Shown one piece after another: positions 1-12,628 of a DNA stretch of 64,000 nucleotides (positions are counted from its first letter, which is position 1; every line of letters begins with the position of its first letter). Location of the stretch: assembly GCA_963969595.1 (NCBI GenBank), contig OZ018408.1, forward strand, positions 7,499,823 through 7,563,822, written 5' to 3'. Under the pieces are notes generated by a model. The model did not search any database and was not told the DNA's origin. It saw nothing but the letters and a program-made list of their open reading frames with translations. Source of the stretch: Neckera pumila. Taxonomy: Eukaryota > Streptophyta > Bryopsida > Hypnales > Neckeraceae. Position numbers and translations under genes: made by a program.

Positions 1-10
1 CTACTTGCAG

Positions 11-3000
11 GGAGCTAGTGCAGACGCGCTTCCAGAAGGTGTCTCACGACTGCTGCGCCTTCTGTGTTGGTGTCCCGCTCAAATTTTCACAATGGAGGTG
101 ATGGAGACGGGGTTATTTGTGTGGACATGGCTTCTAGCTGCAGCTCCTCAACTTGGGTCACTTGTTCTTGCAGAACTTGTGGATGCCTGGCTGTGGACTG
201 TTACCAGCAGGCGGGGTCTATTTGCCGGAGGTATTGACAACTCTGGTCCTGCAGCGGAGCTCCGTCCCCACCTGACCGCCGGTGTCCCCAAGCCCTCTCC
301 TTCGCGTGATCCTGTTGAGGGAATAATGGCACATCGTTTATGGCTGGGTTTCCTCCTCGACCGCTTTGAGGTTAGTCTGAAAGTCAATTTCATGTCAGCA
401 TCAACTATATTGAGTTGAATATGGCAACTTCAAATCAAATCTCTTTCTCGGGACTAGGATCTTCCATTAGAAGTTGTCACTTGCCAGAATGAGAGTTTCC
501 ATCTTCTGTCCAAGAAATTAAGGTATACTCGGGAGTGATTCTCTGAATGGAGATGACTATGTTCGTATAGACAATGAGTGCCTGTCCGTTTAGGTGGTTT
601 TGTACTTATTATTTGTTAACTTGGACACCTTTCAGGTGGTGAAGCATTCAGGAAGTGATCAGTTGCTTCTAATTACTCGTATGATGCAAGGATCAATACA
701 AACTGCATCACACTTTTCATCACATCCAGCTGCTGCTGGAACTTTCTTTACGTTACTGCTTTTGGGCCTGAAGCTGTGTGACTGTCTACGTGAAATTGGC
801 TATCGTACTGGAACTTTTGGAGCAAACCTGCTACACGATCAAATCTACAGGTTTGCAAAATCCTTGCCAGCACTATGGTTGCGAACAGAGCAGTGTGCCA
901 ATATTTGTGCTCAATCTCTTCCTAGTGTCTGCAAGTATTCTCTGCTTCGGTTAGACTTTCATAGAAATGACTGTTTTTGTCTGCTAGTACATTTTCCTGG
1001 CTAGAGGATGTCCAAAACCTACTTGGAGTATGGTGAAAACGGAATAGCATGTACAATACTGTTGATGTGGTGTGTTTGGAAAGCAGTAAACTTCGAGTCA
1101 CTGCCCAAAAGTTTGTCCTGACGAGGGTACATCTGTGTTTACAGAGCTGCTTTCGCCTGGTTTTCGGTGGAACCTGGGTGGTGTGAGGTAGCTTTGCAAG
1201 GCACGGCCAAGGAGGAAGCTCTATCTGTAGGCATCTTTGCTCAGTTTCTTGCACAGAAAAGCTCTGAGGTTGACAGCAATAGGGAAGGATGTGTGCAGTC
1301 CAAGCGGTCTTCAAAAAGTGTGTATCTGCCTTCGCCAAGAAGTACAGCAGAGTCTCAGGTAACCACCTGTTCTCAAAGCGTAGTTCGCTCCCCTCTACAG
1401 GTTTGCTGAGACCTGGACCTGGGGTTGACTTTCTTTGTCTCACATCATAATCAGGTGAACAATCATCCAGTTTGGGGAAAGGCGAATAGTGATTCAGCTG
1501 CTATAGAGAGGAGTAATCTTCTATTGGTGCTTTGCCAACATGAGGCTGACAGGCTGGAGACATGGGCTTATCCTCTCAGGTAGGCTCATCTTTCTGCATA
1601 ATATTGTACGGTTAAACTTTCTTTATTCAGGCATGATGTAAAGGAGCCTATTATCCTTGTCACTGAACCTATTGCTGGACGTCTCTTCAATTCATCGCTT
1701 TGCTTGGCATATTGTTGAGATGTGCTTCACACCAAAACTTTTTGGAATGCACAGTGATAACATGCAACTTCGTTTCAAGTCCAACTGGGAGTCATGGGAA
1801 GTCCTTGTGAAGGCAGCTTGGGCTGTAGATCCACGTATCGCTTTGGCTCTTGTAGCCCGTTTTCCTGGTGCTTATGCTATAAGGACAGAGGTTACGTCCA
1901 TGGTCCAGGTCTGCTTTCATTCTTAATTTGACTGATCCATTGTATACCGTACAGACTATTGTGCTTGAGAAAAGGTTATAAGCCCTCTCTTCTTTCTTTT
2001 GTCCAATTTCCGTACCAATTATTTTCATCTTATCTAAATGCAGGCACATATCCCAGACTTGATCAATGTACCGGAGGCGCTACGATATGTTGTAACACCC
2101 ACAGCCGCGCATGAGGATTCTGAAGCATTGAATTGGCTTCCTCACTGGGCATTATGCTCTATTACTCACGCTCTTGAGTTCTTAACTCCACCTTTCAAGG
2201 GCCACCCTCGTGTCATGGCTTATGTGCTGCGTGTTATGGAATCATATCCACCTGAGCGAGTTACGTTCTTTATGCCTCAGCTTGTACAGGCTCTACGCTA
2301 TGATCATGGGGTAAACATCCTTCCTAACTTTCTGGTCTAGAAGAGAAATCTATGCATCATGGTTTGTTTTCTTAAACTTCTCATATGATTTGAGCATTGA
2401 GCATGCATTGATGTTTTGGAGAAATTTATGACCCATACAAATGTCAATACAGTCTTGCAGTAGCAATTTCTGACATTTGCTTTTTGTATCTGGTTTCAGG
2501 GGCTGGTGGAAGGTTACTTAATGGTTGCTGCGCGCAGGAGTAACCTATTCGCTCATATTCTAATATGGCAACTTCAGGTAATGTCAGCCACTTCAGTGGT
2601 GGTCTGAAACTGGAATGAAGTAAATTATTTTTTGGTTTTAATGTTCTCTTGAATGTTGATAGTTTTTTCGTGCGATTGCAGGGTGAAGAGGCTCCACCTG
2701 CAGAAGAAGCAGCAAAGGAGGGTATTAATATGAAGGTACAGGAAATGTCCAGCTCTAAAGATATTGGACTGCTTTTTATGCTTCAGAAGTTGTAGTCCCC
2801 TTTTCAGTATCAGATGGCATATTAAAGGTTTACGTTTGTAGTTAAAACAGCTTTTGGTCAATCTTTACTCAGGCTTTCAAGAATGATTGTCACACCTGTG
2901 CATTTTCAAGGGAGAATTGTAGGCGTGAGGATTATTGATGGGCTGATTGGGATGTTTTGGCAGAATGCCTTGTACGAGATTGTACCAAGAGTGAAAAACC

Positions 3001-5699
3001 GTATCATTGAGAGCTTCACTGCTGAAGCCCTCACTTTATATGAAGAAGAATTTCGTTTTTTTGATAAAGTTACGTCAATATCTGGTGTGCTTTTTCCCTT
3101 GCCCAAGGAGTCTCGCCGGTCGGGAATCCGCAGGTAAACTATTCTTCTTTTCATGATTCCAGGTGGCCAAATTGAAGATGCTTTTCCGCTTAGACTTATT
3201 TATCTGAGGTTCTCTTGAGTGTTTTCTATTACGATCCGTTGAATATTGTCTCAGAAGTAAATCTAGTCACCCATAGCTTTCAGAAATTAGTTTGCTTCTT
3301 GCCTCTTCTTACTCTTTGGTCATGTTGGGTTTAAGCTCTCCAGTTAGCTCGAATAAGTGATCATCATAGGTATGTACTAAGAGTTATTTTCGTAGGTGTC
3401 ATCTTTCTAATGCTGGAATCGTTCTCTATTATACCTCTGTTGGCTATGAGTCCTCCAATGTCTGGAGAACATTATTGCGTAGTTTGAGCCAACGGCCCTT
3501 CGCCTTTAGCTGTGAGCTATTATTTTGGTCATGGGTACACATGGTTCTACTATTGCCAACTCCTTCCACTTATTTGAACTCCTAGCTTTTAATATGTGGA
3601 CCCTTTCGTCTTCTGTTTGTTTTAGGATTGAACTCAAATGTTATCCTAAGGAATCTCTTATACCTTTCCGTGAGCAACTTGAGAGGAGTGTATTATGCCA
3701 AGTTGTCATTGTATTTCAAACCTGGAATTAACGGAGAATTCTGCATTCCCCAATTAACGGCCTTTGCAAAATGTTCCATGCAGGGAATTGGAGAAGATCA
3801 AAGTGGAAGGTGATGCGCTTTATCTGCCCACTGATCCTACCAAACTTGTTAAGGGCATTGAGCTTGACAGTGGTATCCCTTTACAGTCTGCAGCGAAAGT
3901 GCCTATCATGATAACTTTTGACGTGGTGGACAAAGAAGGAGACCATAACCACTGGATGCGGCAAGCATGCATTTTTAAGGTTGGTAGTTTTAGACTGTTG
4001 TTGAAATTTGTTGATTGAGGTGCTTGTATGGACCGGGATTTTCTGTATCCTTGCATCGAGTGAGTATTAGATTGGAAGGCGAATTGTAGTGGTTGCTCAA
4101 CGTCGTGGTGTTACTCTTTGCATATATTTCTTGTTTGTAATCATTATTACTTTGGAAATGCACAGGTTGGGGATGATTGTCGTCAGGATGTGTTGGCTCT
4201 TCAAGTCATTGCCCTCCTAAAAGAAATCTGGCTAGCAGTTGGTGTCAACCTTTACCTTTTCCCTTATGGGGTCCTTCCAACTGGATATGGCAGAGGAATC
4301 ATTGAGGTATCTCGTTCGATCTTTTACATATTGGTCGAAAATCTTAGGTGAAACCTGAATCAAAGCCGAGACATGTTCGATTCAATAGGCAGTTATATGT
4401 TAACTTTGCGCTTACAAGTGACAGGCCTGCTATTATTATGTTGTTTGACAAGGGGCATAGCTCACCATCTGATCAATTGCCTATACATATCGATGAAGAC
4501 GTCAAGGTCCAGTTTTATAGTTAGTCAAGTGGCCCAAGTTCGCTCGTATTAAACATCGGCCATATTTTCTGTTTATGTTGTCCCTGCCATGGCTGAATTT
4601 CTGTCTTCACCAATGGACATTATTGATAGGCACTGGTTTGGACGCAGGTTGTTCCAAATTCACGGAGTAGGAATCAAATGGGAGAAGTGACTGATGGTGG
4701 TTTATTTGAGATTTATCAACAAGAGTATGGGCCTGTGGGCTCTGATGGTTTTGAAAGGGCGCGGAACAACTTCATTGTTAGCAGTGCCGGCTACGCTGTG
4801 GCAAGCCTTCTCCTGCAGCCAAAGGATCGACATAACGGCAACCTGCTTTTAGACAAGTGCGACTTCCTGCTTCAGATATGCCAGTATTGTGTTTCTTTCA
4901 TTGATGAAACTGTCCCTAGTTGTGCTGCATTTGTAGATTAAGGACCTGGAATTGCACTCTAGTATTTCTGGTAATTTTTTAGTAGTCTCTGGCGTTTCTA
5001 ACAATGAAACATGTTCCGTGTCCGCAGTGACGGGAGGCTTGTACACATCGACTTTGGGTTTATTTTGGAAACATCTCCTGGTGGTAACATGCGCTTCGAA
5101 AGTGCACAATTCAAGCTGAGTCACGAAATGACTCAGCTCATTGACCCCTCAGGCCACATGAGAAGTGAATCTTGGAACCAGTTCGTGAGGTAAATCCTAT
5201 TGTCATACTGGCTTCTTCTGCAAGCCCATTTTCCTGAATAAATTCTGTCGTCCAGTTTGATTGGATTGGAAAGCGCATATGGACCAACTACCAGAAATCA
5301 GATGAGTCCTTGTAGGTCCCTTTTTCTGTCATCCTCAAGGGCATAGAAACAGTATTGAATTGAATTTTGTCTGCGATCTATGAGACGATCCTCTGCCGAT
5401 AGTATGACTGACCCAGTGTGACGGATCTGGATTGTGACAGTTTGTGTGTGAAGGGCTACTTGGCAGCAAGGAATCATATGGATGGCATAGTGAACACGGT
5501 TCTTCTCATGGTGGACAGTGGTCTTCCGTGCTTCAGTCGGGGTGATCCCATTGGGAACTTGCGGAAACGTTTCCATCCCGAGATGAGTGAGCGAGAGGCA
5601 GCGAATTTTATGATGAAGACATGTGCAGATGCATACAATAAGTGGAGTACAGCCGGCTATGATACGATACAATACCTCCAACAGGGTATTGAAAGATAA
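11..5699 (+). CDS. PI4KA: Phosphatidylinositol 4-kinase alpha, C-terminal half (5' partial)
   Basis: The enzyme makes phosphatidylinositol 4-phosphate from phosphatidylinositol and ATP, in plants mainly at the plasma membrane. Fourteen exons can be joined with GT-AG introns and an intact frame: 11-370, 636-850, 1145-1400, 1455-1579, 1755-1908, 2044-2310, 2500-2577, 2682-2735, 2964-3133, 3784-3979, 4166-4306, 4648-4856, 5028-5189 and 5441-5699. Together they give 881 residues and a TAA stop. Residues of about 320-500 match the helical PIK accessory region. The kinase domain starts near residue 598, with the putative ATP-binding lysine in ACIFKVGDD (625), the catalytic loop [10 protein letters not shown] (731-740) and HIDFGF (DFG 750-752). 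The C-terminus ends in the family pattern YLQQGIER. The full protein is usually about 2000 residues, so the N-terminal half lies left of the window. The first exon boundary at 11 is the least certain. It converges with the RPB8 gene. No break or missing catalytic residue was seen. Confidence 0.95.
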
Positions 5700-6470
5700 G
5701 TTGAACAGCTCGAACCCAGCCATGTAATCCTTTCCCGGGACAATGGCATTTATTCTTTGTTAAGATACACAATAAACCTGCATAACATCTGGTGCCCCAC
5801 AACTGTAGATGTGTTAATGTCTTAGTTGGCAGGTACTAGCTAATGGCAGATACCCCTTCAATTGATTTCTGTTACTGTCCAATGTATCATAGTTGCTAGA
5901 GATAGACCTAAGAGTTGGAGAGTACCTTACGGTAAGGCTTTAATCTTCTTACCACTTGTATCATGACCATGTGTGGCAATAATAAATTAGATTAGGAGTT
6001 TGAATTGAGCAGTTTCTGAATGGGTGCAGAGTATTCTAGTTGGTCTCCAATATTTTATGTACTTTCAAATTTCGAAAAAGGGATAAATTACTCAAGTTAC
6101 ATATTGAAACCCTCCCTCATTTTGTATCCATCTCTGCCCTCTTTTGGTATACTCCATGGTGATTTAGGCATGCGATTTTGGAGAGCACCCGAAATTCTAT
6201 ACAGGCACCGCACGAACGGTCTGACTTTCCCGTCGTGCATTCAAAACCATTGAAGAGATGCTAAGACTAATAAGGTCACCACGATGAAGATTCCAACAGC
6301 AAAAAGCACATCGGTGTCCCGACGATGCTCAGAAATGAGTTACAATCGAACAGCGCCCCAAACCCTACTTACTTCATTTTCACAGCTCCCCAATGCATTT
6401 AAGGCTATTGCTGCATCGCAGATAGACGATGACCAATCATCCACCCAGACCTTGAACGTCTCGCCAAACC
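5700..6470. other. 3' flank of the PI4K gene, no gene seen
   Basis: This is downstream sequence of the kinase gene. An AATAAATTA motif near 5981 on the + strand is a plausible polyadenylation signal. No coding region, RNA gene or repeat could be supported in the rest. Confidence 0.5.
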
Positions 6471-6474
6471 TGAG

Positions 6475-7325
6475 TACGTATAAAATAGGTGCCTAAAAGC
6501 TTGGTACGAAGTCCGAACAAGGGTATACTTAAAAACACGCATTTGAGGAAGCACACAGTCGGCCCCAGGAATAATTCGCAACCTTGATCGTGATTCTGTA
6601 AACATTAGAGTCTGAAATCCGAAGGGTCAATGGCACACTACAAGTTCTAAAGCAGGGTTACCTGAAAGCATAGCTACCGGACATCATCACGATAATGTCA
6701 GTAAGGCTGCAACAAACGTCAGACACGATGCCATCCGCAGAAATCTAAATTGAAGCGTGAATATCTCCGTCGGAACCCGAGAAGATGAGTTGCCAATAGC
6801 CGTGGATCCCGTGAAGTCTGCAAAGGGACTTAGCCCTAAACCCTAAATCCCCCTCGAGCATGAGACTATTTAATTAGGCTGCACGTAAAATAGGATTGAG
6901 GAAGCAGACAATCAACGTACAGAGTAGGCGGCAACCTTGTCTCAAAATTGATCACGATACTATAAGCATGAGTCTGAAGTCTGAGGAGCGATGGCACACT
7001 CCAAGTGCCCAAACAAACCACAAGATCTAATAAGGGTTACCTGCTGTAATGCAAAGGCCTAGGCCATCACGATCATGTCAGTAGGGTTTACACAAAACCT
7101 TCGACAAAGAATCTCTGATGCAGTGTCCTTCCCAGCAACCTAAATTTGCACATTTAACCAAGATGAATGTTTCCCTTCTAGTGGAACCCCAGAAAATGTT
7201 TCCCGTCGACAACAGCTTACCAAAAAACGGGTTGCAAATGCCGTTTCCAGCAACCTTAAACCCTATATATCCTGTTCACACCTTCCGCATGAGCAAGTAG
7301 ACGCGCTGGTCGAGCATGAGACTAT
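6475..7325 (-). repeat. Diverged tandem duplication of the RPB8 3' end
   Basis: Two degenerate units lie side by side, roughly 6475-6870 and 6885-7325. Shared landmarks in the same order are: ATAAAATAGG plus GAGGAAGCA (about 6480-6552 and 6888-6906), GGCAACCTTG or GCAACCTTG followed by GATCGTGATTCT or GATCACGATACT, GGCACACT-CAAGT, GGGTTACCTG, CATCACGATAATGTCAGTA or CATCACGATCATGTCAGTA, and a final CGAGCATGAGACTATT (near 6855 and 7311). The last landmark in the second unit is the codons for NSLMLD near the RPB8 C-terminus. The first unit therefore carries a relic of the end of that reading frame. Both units also contain a CCTTAAACCC or CCCTAAACCC motif. Indels make the offset vary from about 350 to 455 bp. 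Confidence 0.7.
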
Positions 7326-7716
7326 TCAGATTGTTGGGGTCGCCCTTGAGGCACATCAAGAGGCCGCCGAAGGAGATGTACGTCTCGACCTTGGGAGGGC
7401 CCTTGGACTCCGTGTCGGCGTACTTGTAAACCTTGCCATACATGACGTACTCGTACTTGTCCGCCAGCGACTTGCGACGGCTCTGGTCGAACGTGCCATC
7501 GTCCAAGGTGCCGTCCAGGCTGAGCGTGGAGGCGAGCGCCAGCGTGAACTTGTCTCCTTTCTGCAACGGGTAGAGGTCCACGTTCACGTCCAGCAGCACG
7601 TCCATGTCGAACTGCTCGCTGTGCGCCACAATTCGGGACACCTTGTCGAATTTCTTGCCGTCCGGGTCGAGCTGCGTGATGCTGAAAATGTCCTCGAACA
7701 GCAGCGGGTCCGCCAT
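7276..7716 (-). CDS. NRPB8: RNA polymerase I/II/III shared subunit RPB8 (RPABC3)
   Basis: RPB8 is the small OB-fold subunit common to nuclear RNA polymerases I, II and III; in plants it is also found in Pol IV and V. The frame encodes 146 residues, the usual plant length, beginning [11 protein letters not shown]. Recognisable family segments are [13 protein letters not shown], a [19 protein letters not shown] strand region, a [14 protein letters not shown] segment and a C-terminus [11 protein letters not shown] followed by [12 protein letters not shown] chose the ATG at 7714-7716 because the alignable protein begins there. The frame stays open for 15 codons upstream, but those have no family match and may be leader sequence. 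There is no intron in the coding region, and base composition is much more GC-rich than the flanks. The gene converges with the PI4K gene. Its 3' end lies inside a diverged tandem duplication. Confidence 0.93.
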   Translation of the reverse strand: MADPLLFEDIFSITQLDPDGKKFDKVSRIVAHSEQFDMDVLLDVNVDLYPLQKGDKFTLALASTLSLDGTLDDGTFDQSRRKSLADKYEYVMYGKVYKYADTESKGPPKVETYISFGGLLMCLKGDPNNLNSLMLDQRVYLLMRKV

Positions 7717-7777
7717 GGCGAAAAACGGCCGCAGCAGCGGACGGGCGAAGAAGCTCTGCAAACGACAACGAAGGGCT

Positions 7778-7786
7778 AAACCCTAA
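7778..7786 (-). promoter_or_regulatory. Telo-box in the RPB8 leader/promoter
   Basis: AAACCCTAA on the + strand (TTAGGGTTT on the coding strand) lies about 60 bp upstream of the RPB8 start codon. Telo-boxes of this form are known near the transcription start of many plant translation and growth genes. Its role here is inferred from motif and position only. Confidence 0.45.
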
Positions 7787-7799
7787 ACTTGAGCTCAAG

Positions 7800-9810
7800 G
7801 GACGACGAAGACGGGCTTCTTCTCTCCCAAAACCATCACGTCCAGTCTCGCACCAACGCGGACGCAAATGACCATGTTCCCAAGGTGTTCCCAATAAGGC
7901 TACCGTACTCGGAAGGAGTAATTTGAAATGGCCAAGTTCTTTGATGATTTTGTTTTTTTCTTTTTTTTTTGGTTTTGGGCACATCCAAATGTACGTATAA
8001 ATAGCTATTGTGAGCCACCCTATTGTAGCATTGCGACTGTTTTCATCAAATTAGGAATGTATTAGATTTTGGTTACGTATGGCGTGTTATTTGCAAGATT
8101 TTCCTTTGCTAGCTATGAATTGTTGGAGCTTTTATATTTTGTCTTCTAGCTTGTTTTCAATTGGATTTATTCTAGTCACTGAAAGTCTAAATACAAATTT
8201 ATTGTGCCTATTTAAAGAATTTTTGGATGCACTTTTCAATGATAGCATTCTATTTTTACACCAATCATCTAAAACCCATTTAATTTACAAGCTGCATTAC
8301 ATTAAACCTTAATTCAAGCATCTACATCCTTTTCACAAAACTTGCATTACATTAACCTTTTACTAAAGCACCTACGCCCTTATTCACAAAAATTGAGAAG
8401 CTCAAATTTTACATTTAATTTTCAAGGGACCAACCAATAATTGAATATGGAATAAAGTTGACTAGTACTAAATTTGAAGGGCCATTGCTCGACACACTTA
8501 GGATTGAATGCAATTTGATATTTTTCACATGTGGTAATGAATATCTGAAATCTAATCTCATTTTTCTCATAATTCAGAACATCAAATTTAATTTTATATG
8601 ATTTATTAAATAAATTTCTTTGCAAAAATCATAGTAATTACAAAAATAAAATATTTAAAATAGTATGAGAATTTTTTTTAGTGGAATAATAGTGACAAAC
8701 ATGATGGTGTAGACTAATTGATGTATTCCTTGAGCTCACCTAAAAAGAATTTTGATAGAAAAAGAAGAAATTTGATAGAAAAAGTTCAAAAGTGGTGTAT
8801 TTTGAGCTTTCAAAATGCTATCTTCACTGAAGTGACAAACTTTACAATTTAACCCCTAAAGTTCTTTGACTATATTTTCACTAAAAACGCTCCCAACCTA
8901 CCACTTCTAGTTTAAGTACCAAATTTTAGGAACAAAACATTTTTGGATACACATAATTTTAGGATTTCATAGCACGCTGGTTTGAGAAGATATGGAAAAA
9001 AATTTAGAAATTTCTACCATGTAGATTGCAAGATATTACCATTCAATTTTGATGATGTGATTCTCCTTTGACCCTTAAAGGCAAACTTAATAATATCAAT
9101 GGAACATATTTTACCACCCTAATCTACTTGAACTCCTATAGATTCCATTTTTTAAATAATGAAAGCACAAAAAGGTCATATATAACTATACTCAATTTTG
9201 TTCAATCTTCTATTGTGAGTCACAAGATTAATTACGAAAGACTCCAATATTTTAGATAGGATTTGAATTGAACTTACATTTGAAAGTATTGTTATGGAAT
9301 ATAGTTCATTTCATTTCTCATATAACTTTCAAAGTTCAATGAACTCATGGTCAATTACCAAATATGGTATTGCTTACTCAATACCCCCCATGCTTGAATT
9401 GATTTAAAAATCAAATCCGTAGAATTTAAACTGGTCAAGAATGGTAGAATTTACACAATTGATTATTAAATATACTTGCTTATAGGAGGCCAAAGAAATA
9501 ATACAAGTTGGATATAAAAAATACCCAAGACCAGCTAGCATGAATTTGACCATCAATGTGTGGCAAATGACAGCACACAACTCACGTATAGTCCTTCTAG
9601 ACCCTACTATCACAACCCTGCAAAAGTAACAATCTTGACTGAAGTATCTGGCTTTTGTAGAATAATACACCATGTTGTCACATCAAACATCTTAGGTACA
9701 ATCTACTACAAGTAGACAAACCTTGGTCAAGTAGAAAATAATGTACCTAAGGCCTATAGCCTCCTCCACAAATAGAGGCCTATTGCAAAGTGTCTCTATG
9801 TTGCACAATA
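7800..9810. other. AT-rich intergenic DNA, no gene seen
   Basis: There are poly-A/T runs and short open frames only, none with a family match or codon-like composition. A small tandem duplication at 8293-8395 is listed separately. The stretch at about 8980-9040 resembles 57370-57430, which suggests an old relationship with the flank of the second poly(A) polymerase copy. Confidence 0.6.
8293..8395. repeat. Two-copy tandem repeat, about 52 bp
   Basis: Two adjacent units share GCATTACATTAA, then AAGCATCTAC or AAGCACCTAC, then CCTTTTCACAAAA or CCTTATTCACAAAA. The units are diverged by several substitutions. Confidence 0.6.
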
Positions 9811-9814
9811 AAAG

Positions 9815-10050
9815 CATTAGAGGGGATTGGAGGGCATTGGAGGGTAGTTTCAGGCCCGTTCCCAAATCTAGTCACATTCTGTGAACAGCCAGTATAGGCT
9901 GTCAGAATTTTTTTTCAAGAAAAAAAAAAAAAAAATTCCAAATATCATTTTAGGCATATATATATACCTTTTTTTGAAAATGATGTGGCACCATTTTGAC
10001 TTCATCAGCCAGCTGCTTCCCTACATTCCCACAGTTTGGGAATCAAGTTG
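9815..10050. mobile_element. Truncated MITE related to the element at 56980
   Basis: It begins CATTAGAGGGGATTGGAGGG and contains TTCAGGCCCGTTCCCAA, TTCTGTGAACAGCC, GGCTGTCAGAATT and GAAAATGATGTGGCAC. These are in the same order and at the same spacing as in the intact element at 56980-57284. The right terminal inverted repeat is missing; similarity fades after about 10045. Confidence 0.65.
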
Positions 10051-10117
10051 AACATATGAGGAAAAAATCTCAAAAAACACCCACTTGATTTTCATTCTTT
10101 AATTGTTAAATAGAATC

Positions 10118-10153
10118 ATATTCAAGATTCAAAAAAAATTGAATCTTGAATAT
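10118..10153. repeat. Perfect 15-bp inverted repeat with A6 loop
   Basis: ATATTCAAGATTCAA is followed by six A residues and then its exact reverse complement. It lies in AT-rich DNA. No terminator-like or gene-linked role is evident. Confidence 0.75.
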
Positions 10154-10939
10154 CGGTACCTCTAAAATGGAATTGAAATATATGAATTCCAAATAGTGGC
10201 ATTGTTCTAACAAACATACAGTAAGCCTTATTGAAATTTTTTTTTGTAATTTTAAATTTAAATTAAAAATGAATTGAATAATGCCTTATTTCCTCAAGAA
10301 GATGTTAAGATTGCCTCAAAACAAGTTCTATAATTTCTTACAACTATTTCAAATGAAATAATTCAAAGTTTTTTGTGTAGATAAAAATATAATATACAAG
10401 AAAAACATTAAGACTTTTATTTTAAGTTTTTCAGATCCCGTGGTTGACCAACAAGTTCCAATTTGCACTTAGATTGGCATAGCTTTTGCTCTAAGGCACC
10501 GATTGAAATAAAATTACATTCCCAAAGAAGTGATGTGCTTTTCTATCTTAAAATAAAGTTTAAAAAAATTGCAACAATTGAAACCATAGGACCTATATAA
10601 AATCCATTTTGTCCCATGTAAGGACAATAGGACTTAGGGGTCAAAACTATAAAAAAAACAAATTCCTAAGTCTAATTCCTAGTTCACTTGAAATTTAAAA
10701 TCCTTAAAATTAATATTGTACCGCATTGTAGTTTGAAATAGAATGTCTACAAGCACATTCCTCAGTAACTATAGAACACATCTTGTTTTACACTTAAAAT
10801 GTTCTAACCTAAAATGCACACCTACATTGAGATTTTTAGATTTTTTAAGTAAATTTTTGATACAAAGTCTCTTCAAATAAGGTGAATCCACCCTTAATTG
10901 ATCACTTAAGGGATTTTGGAGCACATGCAGGACGGGAAA

Positions 10940-11030
10940 TTTTTCCCATGTAGAAAGATAGGAAATATTTGAACTGCAAATTTTTCTCATGTAGAAAGAT
11001 AGGAAATATTAGGACTGCAATTTTTCATAA
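10940..11030. repeat. Two-copy tandem repeat, about 41 bp
   Basis: CATGTAGAAAGATAGGAAAT recurs at 10947 and 10988, each followed by ATT, a GAACTGCAA or GGACTGCAA segment and a TTTTTC run. It lies inside a roughly 270-bp block (about 10875-11150) that is absent from the otherwise homologous flank at 59440-59460. Confidence 0.65.
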
Positions 11031-11932
11031 TTTTATGATCTTATTAGTTCCAACCTTAAAAAAAGAGTAAAAAGCACCTTCCAAGCCTTTGTTGGAAATA
11101 GGGGCACTACCGGTTGGGCATTGGTCCCTGGTTGGAAATGGGTGGTTCCAGACTGTATTCACAAGAATTTCAAATTTGAGCAAGAAAAAGGTGAAAATTT
11201 TATAAGTTGACTTCGAGAAAAAGTATCGTGCTTTACATTGAAATTCTCTGCCGTTAACGGTCACTGGAAAGATAGGGCACACACAGTGCAGACTCCAGAG
11301 TGCAAGACTTTCAACATAATCATTGGCACGTCGTTTCTGGGCAAGAGTTCTTCAGCATGAGTCATTTCAACGCAGAAACTTCGGCCACGCCACACCCAGC
11401 AGACTTAAGAAATAAAATCTCCAAAAGCTCAAACTTAACTGAATGCAGACATGCCAAAGAATCCAAACATGAGGCTGAAACTGCACAGTACTAACCAAGA
11501 ACAGGAACATGCAACACAAAGGATAGAAGAAATAATAAACGATGACGAGGAAAGTGCAAATAAACGCAGTCCAATGAAAGTAAGAAAACGCAAGCAAATA
11601 TCATAAATACAATACAATTCAGAAACCATGCATTTGTGCTGCTGCAGCAGCACCACCAGAGTTTACAGCACTAAATGTTAATCACAGGAAGTAGACAAAG
11701 ACAATTGCACTAATGCTAGCCCACAAGCCAAAAAATCCTCTGCACAGTAAAAACCACCAAACACTTGTTCACGAACAATCAACAAAATCACAGACAGGGG
11801 AAGCTAGAACCTCCACAAATTCCAATATAACACTTCATGCTCAAAACCACCAAACAATTGACCCGATATCCAAAACAAATTCAAATCGCACACATACACC
11901 AGAATCCAACATCATGTGAATATACGTGAAAT

Positions 11933-11938
11933 TTTATT
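11933..11938 (-). terminator. Probable polyadenylation signal of PAP copy 1
   Basis: AATAAA on the - strand lies about 690 bp past the stop codon and is conserved at the matching position of copy 2. Transcript end mapping would be needed to confirm it. Confidence 0.4.
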
Positions 11939-12628
11939 AAGATTAGAGGCGCTGGACGAACCCAGCACAGAACATTCAGCCAAACAACATCTGGTCAGGA
12001 TCACAAGTGACAGACTAACCCAAAAAAAATTTATCATACAGCAACCTAGTGTACTATAGAAGGACTACTACACTCCACTCGACTTTCGTCCTACTCTTTT
12101 TGGTATTTTCTGGTGCCGGCCCACAGAACGCCAAACACTCCTGGCGATCGGCTCACATACAATGCCCAGGAGGGGAAAAGCAGCGCTCGCGGGCTCCGGT
12201 CTTCCCAGCCGCGTCGGCACCCTGGTTCCTTTTAAAAGCGCTCTCCCAGGACATGGGGAGATATGGGAACCCTAAAAACTGTTCACAGAAAAACACAACC
12301 CCAAAGCTCTCCAACTATCGCTTCCGACAGAAAAAAGAGCTGCGCCGAGGGCTTCCCATATCACACAATGTCCCAGCAGAACATCCTATCCTAGGCTATC
12401 ATCGGCAATGCTATAGCGTATCCAACGGCCCACCCACCAGGATCAGCCCATCCCCTCCCTCCAATTAGGCGACTGCCGAATTGCGCTCTATTCACAGAAT
12501 GCCATGTAATGTAGTCCTGCTGCATCTCCCCTCCTCTCCTCTCCTGGGGCTCTCCTCCGGGCGGGGGAATCACAGGGTCGAAAGCCTCCAAATTACAATA
12601 CAAATCGATAAGAATCCAGAATACCACC

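Noticed and set aside
8560..8760. Further leftward extension of the PAP duplication to about 8.6 kb against 55.1-55.3 kb
   Set aside because: A few short matches exist, but the partner lies inside the Harbinger element and the order is not collinear. The similarity is within what AT-rich sequence gives by chance.
9640..9812. Possible solo copia-type LTR end (short leader-like GC patch followed by AATAAA)
   Set aside because: The texture resembles an LTR R region, but there is no TG...CA border, target duplication or second copy in the window.
11713..11919. A 66-68-codon + strand frame kept in both duplicates (also 59999-60199)
   Set aside because: Most differences between the copies change the amino acid, it lies in the PAP 3' UTR on the opposite strand, and its Ser/Thr/Asn/His composition is not protein-like. 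Retention is explained by the recent duplication.
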